64,000 nucleotides of DNA from contig NZ_BMJJ01000004.1 of assembly GCF_014643375.1 (NCBI RefSeq), forward strand, positions 134,167 to 198,166, written 5' to 3'. The notes under the pieces were generated by a model that was given only the letters and a program-made list of their open reading frames with translations, ran no database searches and was not told the origin of the DNA. Positions 53,181 through 62,361 of this stretch are shown here, one piece after another (the stretch's first letter is position 1; each line of letters opens with the position of its first letter). The translations under genes were made by a program, and so were the position numbers. Source of the stretch: Aureimonas glaciei. Its GTDB lineage: Bacteria; Pseudomonadota; Alphaproteobacteria; Rhizobiales; Rhizobiaceae.

Positions 53181-53185
53181 TTGCC

Positions 53186-53905
53186 ATGACAGAAAGCACA
53201 ACCCTCGATCCGGAACAGTCCGGGACTTCTGTCGCCGCAAGGCGTCCCGGCACGGCTGCGCAGGCGAAAGCGGCGGACGTTCGCGACCATCTCGAGCAGG
53301 AGATCGCCATGGGGCAGCGGGCCGCCGGCGAGCGGCTCGACGAGAGCGAGATCGCTAGCCGTTTCGGCGTGTCCCGGACGCCCGTCCGCGAGGCGATCAA
53401 CCAGCTCGCCTCTATCGGCATGGTCGAGCAGATCCGCCACCGCGGCGCCTTCGTCCGCCGGGTCGGCATCGGCGAGCTGGTCGAGATGTTCGAGGTGATG
53501 GCGGAGCTCGAAGGGCTGGCCGGACGGCTGGCGGCCCGGCGCATCGGCGCCGCGGCGCTCGCGACGCTGCAGCTGCGGCTTGAGGACTGTCGGCAGGCGG
53601 CGGCACGCAACGATCCGGACGGCTACTATTACGAGAACGAGCGCTTCCACGCGGCCATCTATGCCGCCAGCGGCAACAGTTTCCTGCAAGGCGAGGCGGC
53701 TCGCCTGCATCAGAGGCTGAAACCCTTCCGCCGGCTACAGCTGCGCGTCGCCCACCGCATGCGGCAGTCGCTGCGGGAACACGAGGCGATCGTCGCCGCC
53801 ATCGCCGCCGGCGACGGCGCCGCGGCGGAGGACGCCCTTCGCGCGCATATCGTCGTGCAGGGGGAGCGGTTCGGCGACCTCAATGCCCAGCTCGGGATTC
53901 GCTGA
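53186..53905 (+). CDS. GntR-family (FCD-domain) regulator of malonate genes
   Basis: 239 aa. The N-terminal winged helix (LDESEIASRFGVSRTPVREAINQLASIG, residues 50-77) is followed by an FCD effector domain with metal/ligand residues in YYENERFHAAIYAASGN, LRVAHRMRQSLREHEAI and LRAHIV. It diverges from matP, so it very likely controls matPQMAB in response to malonate, as known rhizobial regulators of this locus do. Synonyms matR or gtrA might apply. Confidence 0.85.
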   Translation: MTESTTLDPEQSGTSVAARRPGTAAQAKAADVRDHLEQEIAMGQRAAGERLDESEIASRFGVSRTPVREAINQLASIGMVEQIRHRGAFVRRVGIGELVEMFEVMAELEGLAGRLAARRIGAAALATLQLRLEDCRQAAARNDPDGYYYENERFHAAIYAASGNSFLQGEAARLHQRLKPFRRLQLRVAHRMRQSLREHEAIVAAIAAGDGAAAEDALRAHIVVQGERFGDLNAQLGIR

Positions 53906-53977
53906 GCGCGTCTCCACGCCAGCGGTGCGGGCAACGACGGCGTGATCGACATCGAGCGTCATCCGGCGCCGGCAGCT

Positions 53978-53994
53978 GGATCGTTTGCCGATCC
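53978..53994. terminator. Short hairpin between the GntR gene and doeB
   Basis: GGATCG-TTTGC-CGATCC in the 181-bp convergent spacer. There is no T-run; this is a weak bidirectional terminator candidate. I see no gene in the spacer. Confidence 0.3.
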
Positions 53995-54086
53995 GAGGGG
54001 TCGCCGGTCCTTTGATCCTCGGTTTATCGCCCGGCGCCGATCCCCCACATCCGACCGGAAATCTCGACCGTCGATCGCGCCGGCGG

Positions 54087-55097
54087 CTACGGCACCTCCG
54101 TCGCGACCACCGCGAGGCAGTCGCCTGACTTGACGAGGCCCGGGAAATGCCGGGCGGCGAGGATGCCGTCGAGCTTGGCGCGAAATTCCGTCGGCGCGGT
54201 CCCGGTGCGCTCGACCGAATGGATCCGCGCCAGGACGTCGCCCTGCCGCACGCGGTCGCCGAGGTCGACCAGCGGCTCGATCAGCCCGTCATGCTGCGAG
54301 AAGGTGAAGCAGTCGCTGGAGGGCATGTCGAGCCAGCGCGTCTCCTGCACGTCTACCGCGCCCGCCAGGATGCCGGCATGGCGCAGCAGGTTCGCGACGC
54401 CGCGCTTGGCGATGCCGGCGGTCCTGGCCGTCGCTGTGCCGCCGCCCCCGAGCTCGGTGGTGACGAAGGTCTTGCCCATTTCCTCAGCCGCCGAGTCGAA
54501 CATACCGACGGAATCGATCTCCAGCATCTTCATCGACCAGGGCGCGCCGAAGGCCGAGACGGCGGCAAAGCAGGCCGCCTCCTGACGCTTGTCCGGCAGG
54601 ATGTGGGCGGCCGCAAACGGCAGGAAATCGAGCGTGCGACCGCCGGAGTGATAGTCGAGTACGATGTCGGCGAGCGGCAGCAGCGTGCGCTGAAAATAGT
54701 CGGCGATCTTTTCCGTCGGCTGACCGTAGGGCCGGCCGGGAAAGGAGCGGTTGAGGTTGCCCTTGTCGATCGGCGAGGTGCGGGTGCCCGCGCGAAAGGC
54801 CGGATAGTTCATCGCCGGGACGATGATCACCCGGCCGCTGACCTCCTCGGCGATCAACCGCCGCGCCAGGTCGAACAGCGCGATCGGCCCCTCATATTCG
54901 TCGCCGTGATTGCCGCCGGTGAGGAGGGCCGTCGGGCCCTCGCCATTCTTCACCACGGTCAGCGGGATCATCACCGAGCCCCAAGCGGAATCGTCGCGGC
55001 TGTAGGGCAGCCTGAGGAATCCGTGCTGGACGCCGTCGGCCTCGAAATCGACCGTCGGCTCGACGGGCGAGGGCGTCCCTTGTGTCAGGTCGAGCAC
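54087..55097 (-). CDS. doeB: N-alpha-acetyl-L-2,4-diaminobutyrate deacetylase
   Basis: 336 aa zinc deacylase of the succinylglutamate desuccinylase/aspartoacylase family (also called EutE). Zn motif GGNHGDEYEGPIAL near residue 61, substrate block GNLNRSFPGRPYG and the third ligand in DYHSGGRTLDF. It removes acetate from the DoeA product, giving 2,4-diaminobutyrate. GTG start at 55097, 3 bp after doeA. It is the last gene of the ectoine operon. Confidence 0.9.
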   Translation of the reverse strand: MLDLTQGTPSPVEPTVDFEADGVQHGFLRLPYSRDDSAWGSVMIPLTVVKNGEGPTALLTGGNHGDEYEGPIALFDLARRLIAEEVSGRVIIVPAMNYPAFRAGTRTSPIDKGNLNRSFPGRPYGQPTEKIADYFQRTLLPLADIVLDYHSGGRTLDFLPFAAAHILPDKRQEAACFAAVSAFGAPWSMKMLEIDSVGMFDSAAEEMGKTFVTTELGGGGTATARTAGIAKRGVANLLRHAGILAGAVDVQETRWLDMPSSDCFTFSQHDGLIEPLVDLGDRVRQGDVLARIHSVERTGTAPTEFRAKLDGILAARHFPGLVKSGDCLAVVATEVP

Positions 55098-55100
55098 GGC

Positions 55101-56294
55101 TCAGCCCTTCACGACGAGCTGGCGCGGCACGTCCGCGAGGAGCTCGACGCCGGTCTCGGTAATCAGGATGGATTCGGTGATCTCCAGGCCCATGTCCTCG
55201 AGCCAGAGGCCGGTCATGAAGTGGAAGGTCATGCCGGGCTTCAATTCGGTCTTGTCGCCGGGACGCAGGCTCATGGTGCGCTCGCCCCAATCCGGCGGAT
55301 ACGAAATGCCGATGGGGTAGCCGGTGCGGTTGTCCTTGGTGATGCCGTACTTTTTCAGGACCGCGAAGAAGGCGTTGGCGATGTCTTCGCAGGCATTGCC
55401 CGGCTTGGCGGCGGCGAGCCCGGCCTCCATGCCTTCCAGCGTCGCCTTCTCGGCGTCGAGAAAGGCCTGTGTCGGCTTTCCCAGGAAGACGGTGCGTGAC
55501 AGCGGGCAGTGGTAGCGCTTGTAGCAGCCGGCGATCTCGAAGAACGTGCCTTCCCCGAGCTTCATGGGCTTGTCGTCCCAGGTGAGATGCGGCGCCGAGG
55601 CGTCGGCGCCCGACGGCAGCAGCGGCACGATCGCTGGATAGTCGCCGCCGAAGTGGCCGTCCGGGCCGGAAACGCCACGCGTTCCGGCATCGTAGATCTC
55701 GGCGACGAGGTCGTTCTTGCGCATGCCCGGCTCGATCTTGTCGACGATGCGCTGGTGCATGGCGCCGACGATGCGGCCGGCGATGCGCATGTAGTCGAGC
55801 TCGCGCGGGCTCTTCACCGCCCGCTGCCAGTTGACGAGCGCCGTGGCGTCGACGAAGCGGGCATTCGGCAAATGGCGCTGCAGCGAGCCGAAGGCGGCGG
55901 CCGAGAACCAGTAATTGTCCATCTCGACGCCGATGGTGAGTTTTTCCCAGCCGCGGTCGGCGATGACGCCGGACAGGAAGTCCATCGGGTGCCGCTCGGT
56001 CGACTGCACGTAATGGTCGGGATAGCCGACGATGTTGCCGTGACCGAGGTAGCTGGTGCGCTTGGCGCCGTTGCCGTCCTGGCCGCGGCCGTACCAGACC
56101 GGCTCTCCCTCCGGCGGCACGATTACGCCCTGGTGGACGTAGAAGGACCAGCCGTCATAGCCGGTCAGCCAGGCCATGTTGGACGGGTCGGAGACGTAGA
56201 GAAGGTCGATCCCCTTCGCCGCCATCGCCGTCCGCGTCTTGGCGAGCCGCTCGGCATATTCGTCGCGGGAAAAATTCAGGCTGGGTTCTGTCAT
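55101..56294 (-). CDS. doeA: Ectoine hydrolase
   Basis: 397 aa, M24 metallopeptidase-like fold (also called EutD). It opens the ectoine ring to N-acetyl-2,4-diaminobutyrate. DPSNMAWLTGYDGWSFYVHQ and the pita-bread blocks GDYPAIVPLLPSG, FFEIAGCYKRYHCPLSRT and GMTFHFMTGLWLED are characteristic. I chose the ATG at 56294 with an AGGTG site; a GTG at 56303 adds three residues. Confidence 0.92.
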   Translation of the reverse strand: MTEPSLNFSRDEYAERLAKTRTAMAAKGIDLLYVSDPSNMAWLTGYDGWSFYVHQGVIVPPEGEPVWYGRGQDGNGAKRTSYLGHGNIVGYPDHYVQSTERHPMDFLSGVIADRGWEKLTIGVEMDNYWFSAAAFGSLQRHLPNARFVDATALVNWQRAVKSPRELDYMRIAGRIVGAMHQRIVDKIEPGMRKNDLVAEIYDAGTRGVSGPDGHFGGDYPAIVPLLPSGADASAPHLTWDDKPMKLGEGTFFEIAGCYKRYHCPLSRTVFLGKPTQAFLDAEKATLEGMEAGLAAAKPGNACEDIANAFFAVLKKYGITKDNRTGYPIGISYPPDWGERTMSLRPGDKTELKPGMTFHFMTGLWLEDMGLEITESILITETGVELLADVPRQLVVKG

Positions 56295-56327
56295 GTCGGG
56301 CACCTGTTGGCGGGATCGGTTTGGGGA

Positions 56328-57320
56328 TCAGCTGTGGAAGACGGTTCCGGCGCCCGCGGCGACGGCGCGGGCGAAGGCGAGGGTGGCGATCGCCGTGTCC
56401 TGGACGCCCGTGCCGGTGAGATCGGCGATTGTCAGCGCCTCGGGCGAGGGCCGTCCCGGCGCCCGGCCGGCGATGATGGCGCCGAGCTCGGGGAAATCGG
56501 CGTCCGCCGCCACGAGGCCGGCGGCGATGGCGTGGTGCAGTTCGCCGAGCAGGCGCGTCTGGGCGAGCCGGTCGGCGACGTAGAGGGTTGCGCGGCCGAG
56601 GACGGCGGGGTCGAGCTCGTTCTTGTGCTCGGCATCCGATCCCATGGCGGTGACGTGCTGGCCGGGCCGCAGCCAGTCCGCCATGAGGATCGGCACCTCC
56701 GACGGCGTCGTCGTCACCACGATGTCGGCGTCGCGAACGGCCTGTTCCGGGTCGGCCACGGCGGCGACGGAAATGCTGAGTTCGGCCGAGAGGTCGGCGG
56801 CGGCGGCCGACGCCTTGGTCGCATCGCGCGCCCAGATCCGCGCCTCGGTGATCGGCCGCACCAGCGTCAGCGCCTTCAGCTGCAGCCGCGCCTGCACGCC
56901 GGCGCCGAAGATGGCGGCGACCGAGGCGTCCTCCCGCGACAGGTGCTTTGCGGCGACGGCACCGGCGGCCGCGGTGCGCACGTCGGTGAGGTAACCGTTG
57001 TCGAGGAGCAGGGCCTCGACGAGGCCCGTCGTCGCCGACAGGAGCACCATCATGCCGTTGACGCTGGGCAGGCCGAGTTTCGGATTGTCGAAGAAGCCGG
57101 GGCTGATCTTGATGGCGAAGTTGGCGAGGCCCGGCACGTAGGCCGTCTTCACGTCGACCTCGCCGCGGTGCTCGGAAATGTCGAGACGGAGGATCGGCGG
57201 CATGGCCACCGGCTTCGTCGCCAGCGCCGCGAAGGCGTCCTCGACGGCGGCGATGGCGTCGCGGTCGAGCGGCACGAGGGTGCGCAACTCGCGCTCGGTC
57301 AAAATCTTCATCTCGGGCAT
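56328..57320 (-). CDS. eutC: Ornithine cyclodeaminase-like ectoine utilisation protein
   Basis: 330 aa, ornithine cyclodeaminase/mu-crystallin family, NAD-binding motif AAIFGAGVQARLQLKAL near residue 127. In ectoine operons EutC acts with EutA and EutB, probably in converting 5-hydroxyectoine or a derivative to ectoine; the reaction is not firmly established. The ATG at 57320 overlaps the eutB stop as TGATG. Confidence 0.88.
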   Translation of the reverse strand: MPEMKILTERELRTLVPLDRDAIAAVEDAFAALATKPVAMPPILRLDISEHRGEVDVKTAYVPGLANFAIKISPGFFDNPKLGLPSVNGMMVLLSATTGLVEALLLDNGYLTDVRTAAAGAVAAKHLSREDASVAAIFGAGVQARLQLKALTLVRPITEARIWARDATKASAAAADLSAELSISVAAVADPEQAVRDADIVVTTTPSEVPILMADWLRPGQHVTAMGSDAEHKNELDPAVLGRATLYVADRLAQTRLLGELHHAIAAGLVAADADFPELGAIIAGRAPGRPSPEALTIADLTGTGVQDTAIATLAFARAVAAGAGTVFHS

Positions 57321-58303
57321 CAGGTGGCCTCCAGCCCGTCGGCGCCGCTGATGATGCGGCGGTGCAGGTCCATGGCGATGTTGCGGCCGGAGAGGAGGGC
57401 GACCGTCGGCCCCGAGGGCCGGACCTTGCCGGCGAGAAGCGCGGCGATGCCGACGGCGCCGCCGCCCTCGACGATCTCGCGCTCCTCGGCATAGGCGTGG
57501 CGGATGCCGGCGGCGATCTCGGCCTCGCTGAGGAGCACGACCTCGTCGACGAAGGCGCGCACCATGTCGAAGGTCCAGCGATTGGAAAGGCCGATGCCGC
57601 CGCCGAGCGAATCGGCGAGGGTCGGCAGTTCCTCGACCGCCACCGGCCGGCCGGCGGCCAGGCTCGCCTGCATCGCGGCGCCGCGCGCCATCGAGACACC
57701 GACGACGCGCACCGACGGGTTCTTCGCCTTGATCGCCGCGGCGATGCCGGCGATCAGGCCGCCGCCGGAGAGCGGGATGAGGACGCATTGGCTGTCCGGC
57801 ACGTCGGCGAGGATCTCCAGTCCGAGCGTGCCCTGGCCGGCGATGACGGCGGGATGGTCGAAGGGCGGAATGCCGGCCAGACCCTCATCGGCGACGAGCC
57901 GGTCGACCTCGACCTGCGCGTCGTCCTGCGAGCGGCCGACAATGCGCGTCTCGGCGCCGAGCGCGCGGATGGCGGCGAGCTTGTTCTCCGGCACGAGCGC
58001 CGACATGCAGACGACGCAGCGGATGCCGGCGGCCGCGGCGGCATAAGCGAGGGCGCGGCCGTGATTGCCGGTCGAGGCGGCGACGACGCCGCGCGCCTTC
58101 TCCGCCGCCGAGAGGGACAGGATGGCATTGGTGGCGCCGCGCAGCTTGAAGGCGCCGGTGATCTGCTGGTGTTCGAGCTTCAGGTGGATGGGCACGCCGG
58201 CCAGCGCCGAGAGGCTCGCCGAGCGTTCGACAGGCGTCCGGCGGACGGCGCCGGCGATGCGTGCCCCGGCGGCCTCGATGGCATGGATCTCGACCCTCGC
58301 CAC
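57320..58303 (-). CDS. eutB: Threonine dehydratase-like hydroxyectoine utilisation protein
   Basis: 327 aa fold-type II PLP enzyme. PLP Lys in ITGAFKLRGATNAIL near residue 53, phosphate loop IPLSGGGLIAG. It resembles serine/threonine dehydratases; in this operon it is thought to process hydroxyectoine. The GTG at 58303 lies 2 bp after eutA. The alternative as a housekeeping threonine deaminase is unlikely in this context. Confidence 0.87.
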   Translation of the reverse strand: MARVEIHAIEAAGARIAGAVRRTPVERSASLSALAGVPIHLKLEHQQITGAFKLRGATNAILSLSAAEKARGVVAASTGNHGRALAYAAAAAGIRCVVCMSALVPENKLAAIRALGAETRIVGRSQDDAQVEVDRLVADEGLAGIPPFDHPAVIAGQGTLGLEILADVPDSQCVLIPLSGGGLIAGIAAAIKAKNPSVRVVGVSMARGAAMQASLAAGRPVAVEELPTLADSLGGGIGLSNRWTFDMVRAFVDEVVLLSEAEIAAGIRHAYAEEREIVEGGGAVGIAALLAGKVRPSGPTVALLSGRNIAMDLHRRIISGADGLEAT

Positions 58304-58305
58304 GG

Positions 58306-59100
58306 TCAGGCTCCGCCGGTCAGGAGCGAGGGGGCCGGCATCGGCAGCGCCATCAGCCGGCCGGTGCCGGCAAGGCTCGGCGCGATGCCGCAATGATGCA
58401 GGCAGGCCCAGGCGCTCGACTGATTGCTGGTCACCACCGGGCGGCCGATGCGCGCCTCGAGCTCCGCGGCGACGCTCGCCGAGCGCAGCGCGGTGCAGGA
58501 GATGAACAGCGCCTCGGAACCCTCATGCATCGCGGCGACGGCGGCCTCGATCAGCGCGGCGCGGGAAATCCGCGCCATCTCGCGGTCGTCGTCGAGGCCG
58601 AGGCAGATGAAGCGGTCGATCTGAAAACCCGCGGCCTCGAAATAGCCCGCCATCGGCGCGCTGGTCTCAGGCGTGTACGGCGTCAGCACGCTGATGCACC
58701 GCGCGCCGAAGGCCTTCAGGCCGAGGACGCCGGCGGCGGCCGGGGTCACCACGGGGACGCCCGGCTTGGCCGCCTGGATCGCCGCGGCGACGGCCGCGTC
58801 GCCGATCACCACCGAGGCCGAGGTGCAGCCGAAGCAGACGACGTCGAGATCCTCGCCCGGCAGGATCAGCGCCGCGGCTTCCGTCAGCCGCGGCTGCATT
58901 GCGCGCAAGTTTTCCGGGGTCGTCGGATTGGCGTATTCGACCCGCGTCGCGAAGGTGCCGACGCGGTCCGAGACGACGAGCCGATGGAAATCCGACTCCG
59001 TCGTGTGGTCGGTCGCCAGCAGGATCAGGCCGACGCGCTTTTCGATGGCGCGGGCGTCGAACCCGATCGGCGCCGTCGCCTGTTCGATCCGGACGGTCAT
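58306..59100 (-). CDS. eutA: Asp/Glu racemase-superfamily ectoine utilisation protein
   Basis: 264 aa, maleate isomerase/Asp-Glu racemase fold with paired catalytic cysteines in VCFGCTSASVVIG and ALFISCTALRS. It is assumed to invert or isomerise hydroxyectoine stereochemistry before EutB and EutC act. The ATG overlaps the ehuD stop (ATGA). Confidence 0.87.
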   Translation of the reverse strand: MTVRIEQATAPIGFDARAIEKRVGLILLATDHTTESDFHRLVVSDRVGTFATRVEYANPTTPENLRAMQPRLTEAAALILPGEDLDVVCFGCTSASVVIGDAAVAAAIQAAKPGVPVVTPAAAGVLGLKAFGARCISVLTPYTPETSAPMAGYFEAAGFQIDRFICLGLDDDREMARISRAALIEAAVAAMHEGSEALFISCTALRSASVAAELEARIGRPVVTSNQSSAWACLHHCGIAPSLAGTGRLMALPMPAPSLLTGGA

Positions 59101-59768
59101 GCCGCGCGCCTGCCGTTGATGGCGCCGAACTGGCGCTGCAGCAGGCGGATGATCACCACCGCGACGAGGCTGATGACGAGGAAGAAGGCGCCGACGAGGG
59201 TGATCGGCTCGATGTAGCGGTAGTTGTAGTTGGCGATCGAGCGGGCCTGGTTCATCAGTTCGAGCACGGTGATGGCCGAGAGCAGCGGCGTCTCCTTGAA
59301 CATGGCGATCAGATAGTTGGCGAGCGCCGGCACCATCGGCGCGATCGCCTGCGGCAGGATGATGTGCCGCCAGGTCTGGCCGCTGGAGAGGTTGCAGGCC
59401 TTGGCCGCCTCCCACTGGCCGCGCGCGACGTTCTCGATGCCCGCGCGGTACACCTCGGCCGTGTAGGTGCCGTAGTGGATGCCGAGGCCGATGACACCGG
59501 CCGTCAGTGGCGACAGTGTGAGACCCAGATCGGGCAGGATGTAGAAGAGGAAATAGAGCTGCACGAGCAGCGGCGTGCCGCGGATGAACTCGGCGAAGGA
59601 CGCCGTGGTCCAGGAGATCGCCTTGCTCGGCGATCGGCGCAGCAGCGCGAGCCCCAGGCCGAAGACGGCGGCGAAGGCGAAGCCCAGAAGCGTCGCCAGG
59701 ATGGTGATCTTGGCGCCTTCCGCCAGCGTCGGCAGGATCTCGACGACGAAATTCCAGTCCCATTCCAT
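59097..59768 (-). CDS. ehuD: Ectoine/hydroxyectoine ABC transporter permease EhuD
   Basis: 223 aa, polar amino-acid (HisMQ) permease type with about five membrane segments and the EAA loop QWEAAKACNLSSGQTWRHIILPQA. It pairs with EhuC in the membrane. Coupled to eutA; 4 bp from ehuC. Confidence 0.9.
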   Translation of the reverse strand: MEWDWNFVVEILPTLAEGAKITILATLLGFAFAAVFGLGLALLRRSPSKAISWTTASFAEFIRGTPLLVQLYFLFYILPDLGLTLSPLTAGVIGLGIHYGTYTAEVYRAGIENVARGQWEAAKACNLSSGQTWRHIILPQAIAPMVPALANYLIAMFKETPLLSAITVLELMNQARSIANYNYRYIEPITLVGAFFLVISLVAVVIIRLLQRQFGAINGRRAA

Positions 59769-59772
59769 CGGC

Positions 59773-60432
59773 TCAGCTCCTCACGCCGTCGAGCCCGTGG
59801 GCGAGGCGCTTTTCGAGACGGCGGACGCCAAAGGAGATGACCGAGGCGATGGCGAAGTAGAGGACGAGGATGGTGAGGAAGGGGAAGGCGGTGCTGCCGG
59901 TCTGCGAGCGCACGACCTGGGCCTGGAAGGTCATGTCGGAGAGCGAGATCAGCGAGACGATGGCGGTCGCCTTCAAGAGCTCGATCGCGTTGTTGCCGAA
60001 GGTCGGCAGCATCACCACCACCGCCTGCGGCAGGATGACGTGGCGCAGCGCCTGCATCTTCGAGAGATTGAGCGCGATGCAGGCCTCGCGCTGCTCGCGG
60101 CCGATGGCCATCACGGCGCCGCGCACCACTTCCGCGCCGTAGGCGCCGACATTGAGCCCCAGCGCCAGCACGCCCGCCTGCATCGGCGTCATCGTCAGGC
60201 CGAAGAGCGGCAGCACGTAATAGGCCCAGAACAGCTGGACGAAGATCGAGGTGCCGCGGAAGAATTCGATGAAGGCGACCGAAAACCAGCGGACTGGCCC
60301 AATCGAGGAGATCCGCCCGAGGCCGGCGAGGAAGGCGACCACCAGCGCGAAGGCACAGCCGTAGATCGTCAGCTGCACGGTGATGACCGCGCCCTGCAGG
60401 ATCAGGTTGAGGTAGCCGAGCCACATGTCCAT
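59773..60432 (-). CDS. ehuC: Ectoine/hydroxyectoine ABC transporter permease EhuC
   Basis: 219 aa HisMQ-type permease; EAA loop REACIALNLSKMQALRHVILPQA. The ATG at 60432 is used; 60426 is also possible. It is separated from ehuB by 133 bp containing a strong hairpin. Confidence 0.9.
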   Translation of the reverse strand: MDMWLGYLNLILQGAVITVQLTIYGCAFALVVAFLAGLGRISSIGPVRWFSVAFIEFFRGTSIFVQLFWAYYVLPLFGLTMTPMQAGVLALGLNVGAYGAEVVRGAVMAIGREQREACIALNLSKMQALRHVILPQAVVVMLPTFGNNAIELLKATAIVSLISLSDMTFQAQVVRSQTGSTAFPFLTILVLYFAIASVISFGVRRLEKRLAHGLDGVRS

Positions 60433-60523
60433 CGGGGTCAGGGTTCTCGCCGGATTGGTCGGAAGGGAAGGGGCCGGCTGGCCGCCGCATTCAGCGACGG
60501 CCAGGCGGTCCTCGGTGTCTCGA

Positions 60524-60559
60524 CCTGCCTGCGATCGGTCCGAGCGGAGCGCAGGCAGG
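60524..60559 (-). other. ehuB-ehuC intercistronic hairpin
   Basis: CCTGCCTGCG (60524-60533) and CGCAGGCAGG (60550-60559) form a perfect 10-bp stem with a 16-nt loop, 6 bp past the ehuB stop. Such hairpins often keep the binding-protein mRNA more abundant than the permease part; this is inferred. Confidence 0.7.
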
Positions 60560-60565
60560 CCGGCA

Positions 60566-61426
60566 TCATTTCGCTGCGACGGCGCAGAGCTTTTCGCGCG
60601 AAGTGGAGATCGCCGCCTTGGCCGAGAAGCCGTAGGGCTCGATGATCTTGGCGAACTCGCCCGATTCCTTCAGCTTGGCGAGCTCGACGTCGAAGGCGTC
60701 GCGGAGCGCCGTCTGGTCCTTGCGGAAGGCGGCGCCGTCGCAATAGACCGGTGCGCCCTCGACCGGGGCGACGACCTCGATGGTCGGGTCCGCGGCCTTG
60801 GAGACCAGCGCGTTGATCGACAGGACCGGCAGCGAGTAGACGTCGATGCGGCCCTGCTGCAGCATGGTCAGGCCGCTCTGAGCGTCCGGCACGACGATGA
60901 CGCGCTCGCGCGGTACGCCGGCCTCCAGCGCCAGGCGCTCCTCGGTGCCGCCGCCGGGCGCGCCGATCTTGGCGTCCTTGTTGTCGGCGATGTCCTTGTA
61001 GCTCTTGAGGCCGAGCGGATTGCCGGCTTTCAGCGCAAAAGCCTCTGCGTCGCAGAGGACCGGCTCGGAATAGGCGACGGCATTGCAGCGCTCGGGCTTC
61101 ATGAACAGGCCCGCGGTGACGGCATCGAAGCGCTTGGCCTGCAGGCCGGGGATCATCGCGCCATATTCGGAGATCGAGGCCACGACGTCGTCGACGCCGA
61201 GGTTCTTGAACACCGCCCGGGCGACGTCTGGCGCGGCGCCGGAGACGCTGCCATCGGCATTGACCGCGGTGAAGGGCGGCTCGTTGGCGATGGCGATGCG
61301 GGCAAAGCCCTGTTCCTTCAGCGCGTCCAGTGCCTCGTCGGCGGTCGCGGCATTGATGCCGGCCAGCGCCGTGGCGGTGAACAGGGCGCCGAGGGCGGCG
61401 CGGCGAAGCAGGTTGCGGTTCATCAT
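60566..61426 (-). CDS. ehuB: Ectoine/hydroxyectoine periplasmic binding protein
   Basis: 286 aa with a signal peptide (MMNRNLLRRAALGALFTATA). Family 3 solute-binding protein: IAIANEPPFTAVNADGSVSGAAPDV near residue 43 carries aromatic ligand residues. The ATG at 61426 has GGAGAG at the right distance; a GTG one codon upstream is also open. EhuB binds ectoine or hydroxyectoine and feeds EhuCDA. Confidence 0.92.
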   Translation of the reverse strand: MMNRNLLRRAALGALFTATALAGINAATADEALDALKEQGFARIAIANEPPFTAVNADGSVSGAAPDVARAVFKNLGVDDVVASISEYGAMIPGLQAKRFDAVTAGLFMKPERCNAVAYSEPVLCDAEAFALKAGNPLGLKSYKDIADNKDAKIGAPGGGTEERLALEAGVPRERVIVVPDAQSGLTMLQQGRIDVYSLPVLSINALVSKAADPTIEVVAPVEGAPVYCDGAAFRKDQTALRDAFDVELAKLKESGEFAKIIEPYGFSAKAAISTSREKLCAVAAK

Positions 61427-61454
61427 CACGTTCTCTCCGGTTGCGTTGGGATGT

Positions 61455-62240
61455 TCAGACCCGCTGACCTGCAGCGACGACCTTCTTCAGGAACGCCTTG
61501 GTGCGCTCCTCCTGGGGATTGACGAAGATTTCCGACGGCGGCCCGGACTCGACGATCTTGCCGCGGTCGAAGAACAGGATGCGGTCGGCGAAATCATGCG
61601 CGAAGCTCATCTCGTGGGTGACGAGCAGCATGGTCATGTCGGTCTCGCGCGCCAGGAGGTGCATGACGGCGAGCACTTCCTCGACGAGTTCGGGATCGAG
61701 CGCCGAGGTGACCTCGTCGAACAGCATGATCTTCGGCTGCAGAGCGAGCGCCCGGGCGATGGCCACCCGCTGCTTCTGGCCGCCGGAGAGCTGCGAGGGC
61801 ATGGCCGTGGCCTTCTCCGCCATGCCGACCATGTCGAGCAGCTCCATCGCCCGCTTGTTCGCCGCGTCGGGTGTCACGCCCTGCGTCAGGATCGGCGCGA
61901 GGGTGACATTGTCGAGCACGCATTTGTGCGGAAACAGGTTGAAGTGCTGGAACACCATGCCGATCTTGGCGCGCATCCGGTGCAGGTGCTTTTCGTCCGC
62001 CGGCACCAGCGTCTCGCCGCGCGGCATGTGGAAGAGCTGCTCGCCGTCGACGAGGATGTGCCCGCCCGAGAGATCGTCGAGCGTCATCAGGATGCGCAGG
62101 ATCGTGGTCTTGCCGGAACCGGACGGGCCGATCAGCGCCAGCTTCTCGCCGGCCCCGACCTCGAAGTTCAGATCGTCGAGGACCGTCAGGTCGCCGAAAC
62201 GCTTGGTGACGTGTTCGAGCTGGATAAGGGGCTGTGCCAC
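61455..62240 (-). CDS. ehuA: Ectoine/hydroxyectoine ABC transporter ATP-binding protein
   Basis: 261 aa with Walker [10 protein letters not shown] (near residue 38), signature [15 protein letters not shown] and Walker [16 protein letters not shown] start at 62240 after a GGGAGG site. It is first in ehuABCD-eutABC-doeAB, behind the EnuR boxes. Confidence 0.93.
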   Translation of the reverse strand: MAQPLIQLEHVTKRFGDLTVLDDLNFEVGAGEKLALIGPSGSGKTTILRILMTLDDLSGGHILVDGEQLFHMPRGETLVPADEKHLHRMRAKIGMVFQHFNLFPHKCVLDNVTLAPILTQGVTPDAANKRAMELLDMVGMAEKATAMPSQLSGGQKQRVAIARALALQPKIMLFDEVTSALDPELVEEVLAVMHLLARETDMTMLLVTHEMSFAHDFADRILFFDRGKIVESGPPSEIFVNPQEERTKAFLKKVVAAGQRV

Positions 62241-62291
62241 GTCGCCTCCCTCTGGGTGGGCCTCTGGTGACGCAACGATGTCGATCGGATC

Positions 62292-62328
62292 AAATCATGT
62301 CAATTGGCAAAATAATACCATGACAATA
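62292..62328 (-). promoter_or_regulatory. Likely EnuR boxes upstream of ehuA
   Basis: AAATCATGTCAATT (62292-62305) and ATACCATGACAATA (62315-62328) are direct copies with the core CATGACAAT, 23 bp apart start to start. The same core recurs twice before enuR. MocR-type regulators bind paired direct repeats of this kind; binding is inferred. Confidence 0.65.
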
Positions 62329-62361
62329 TAGGCGGAAGTGCCGTGATTCTGACCGTCCTGC

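Noticed and set aside
51899-53710. Minus-strand open frame through matP and the GntR gene
   Set aside because: It runs antisense to the GntR gene and out of frame in matP; both real genes have clear family motifs.
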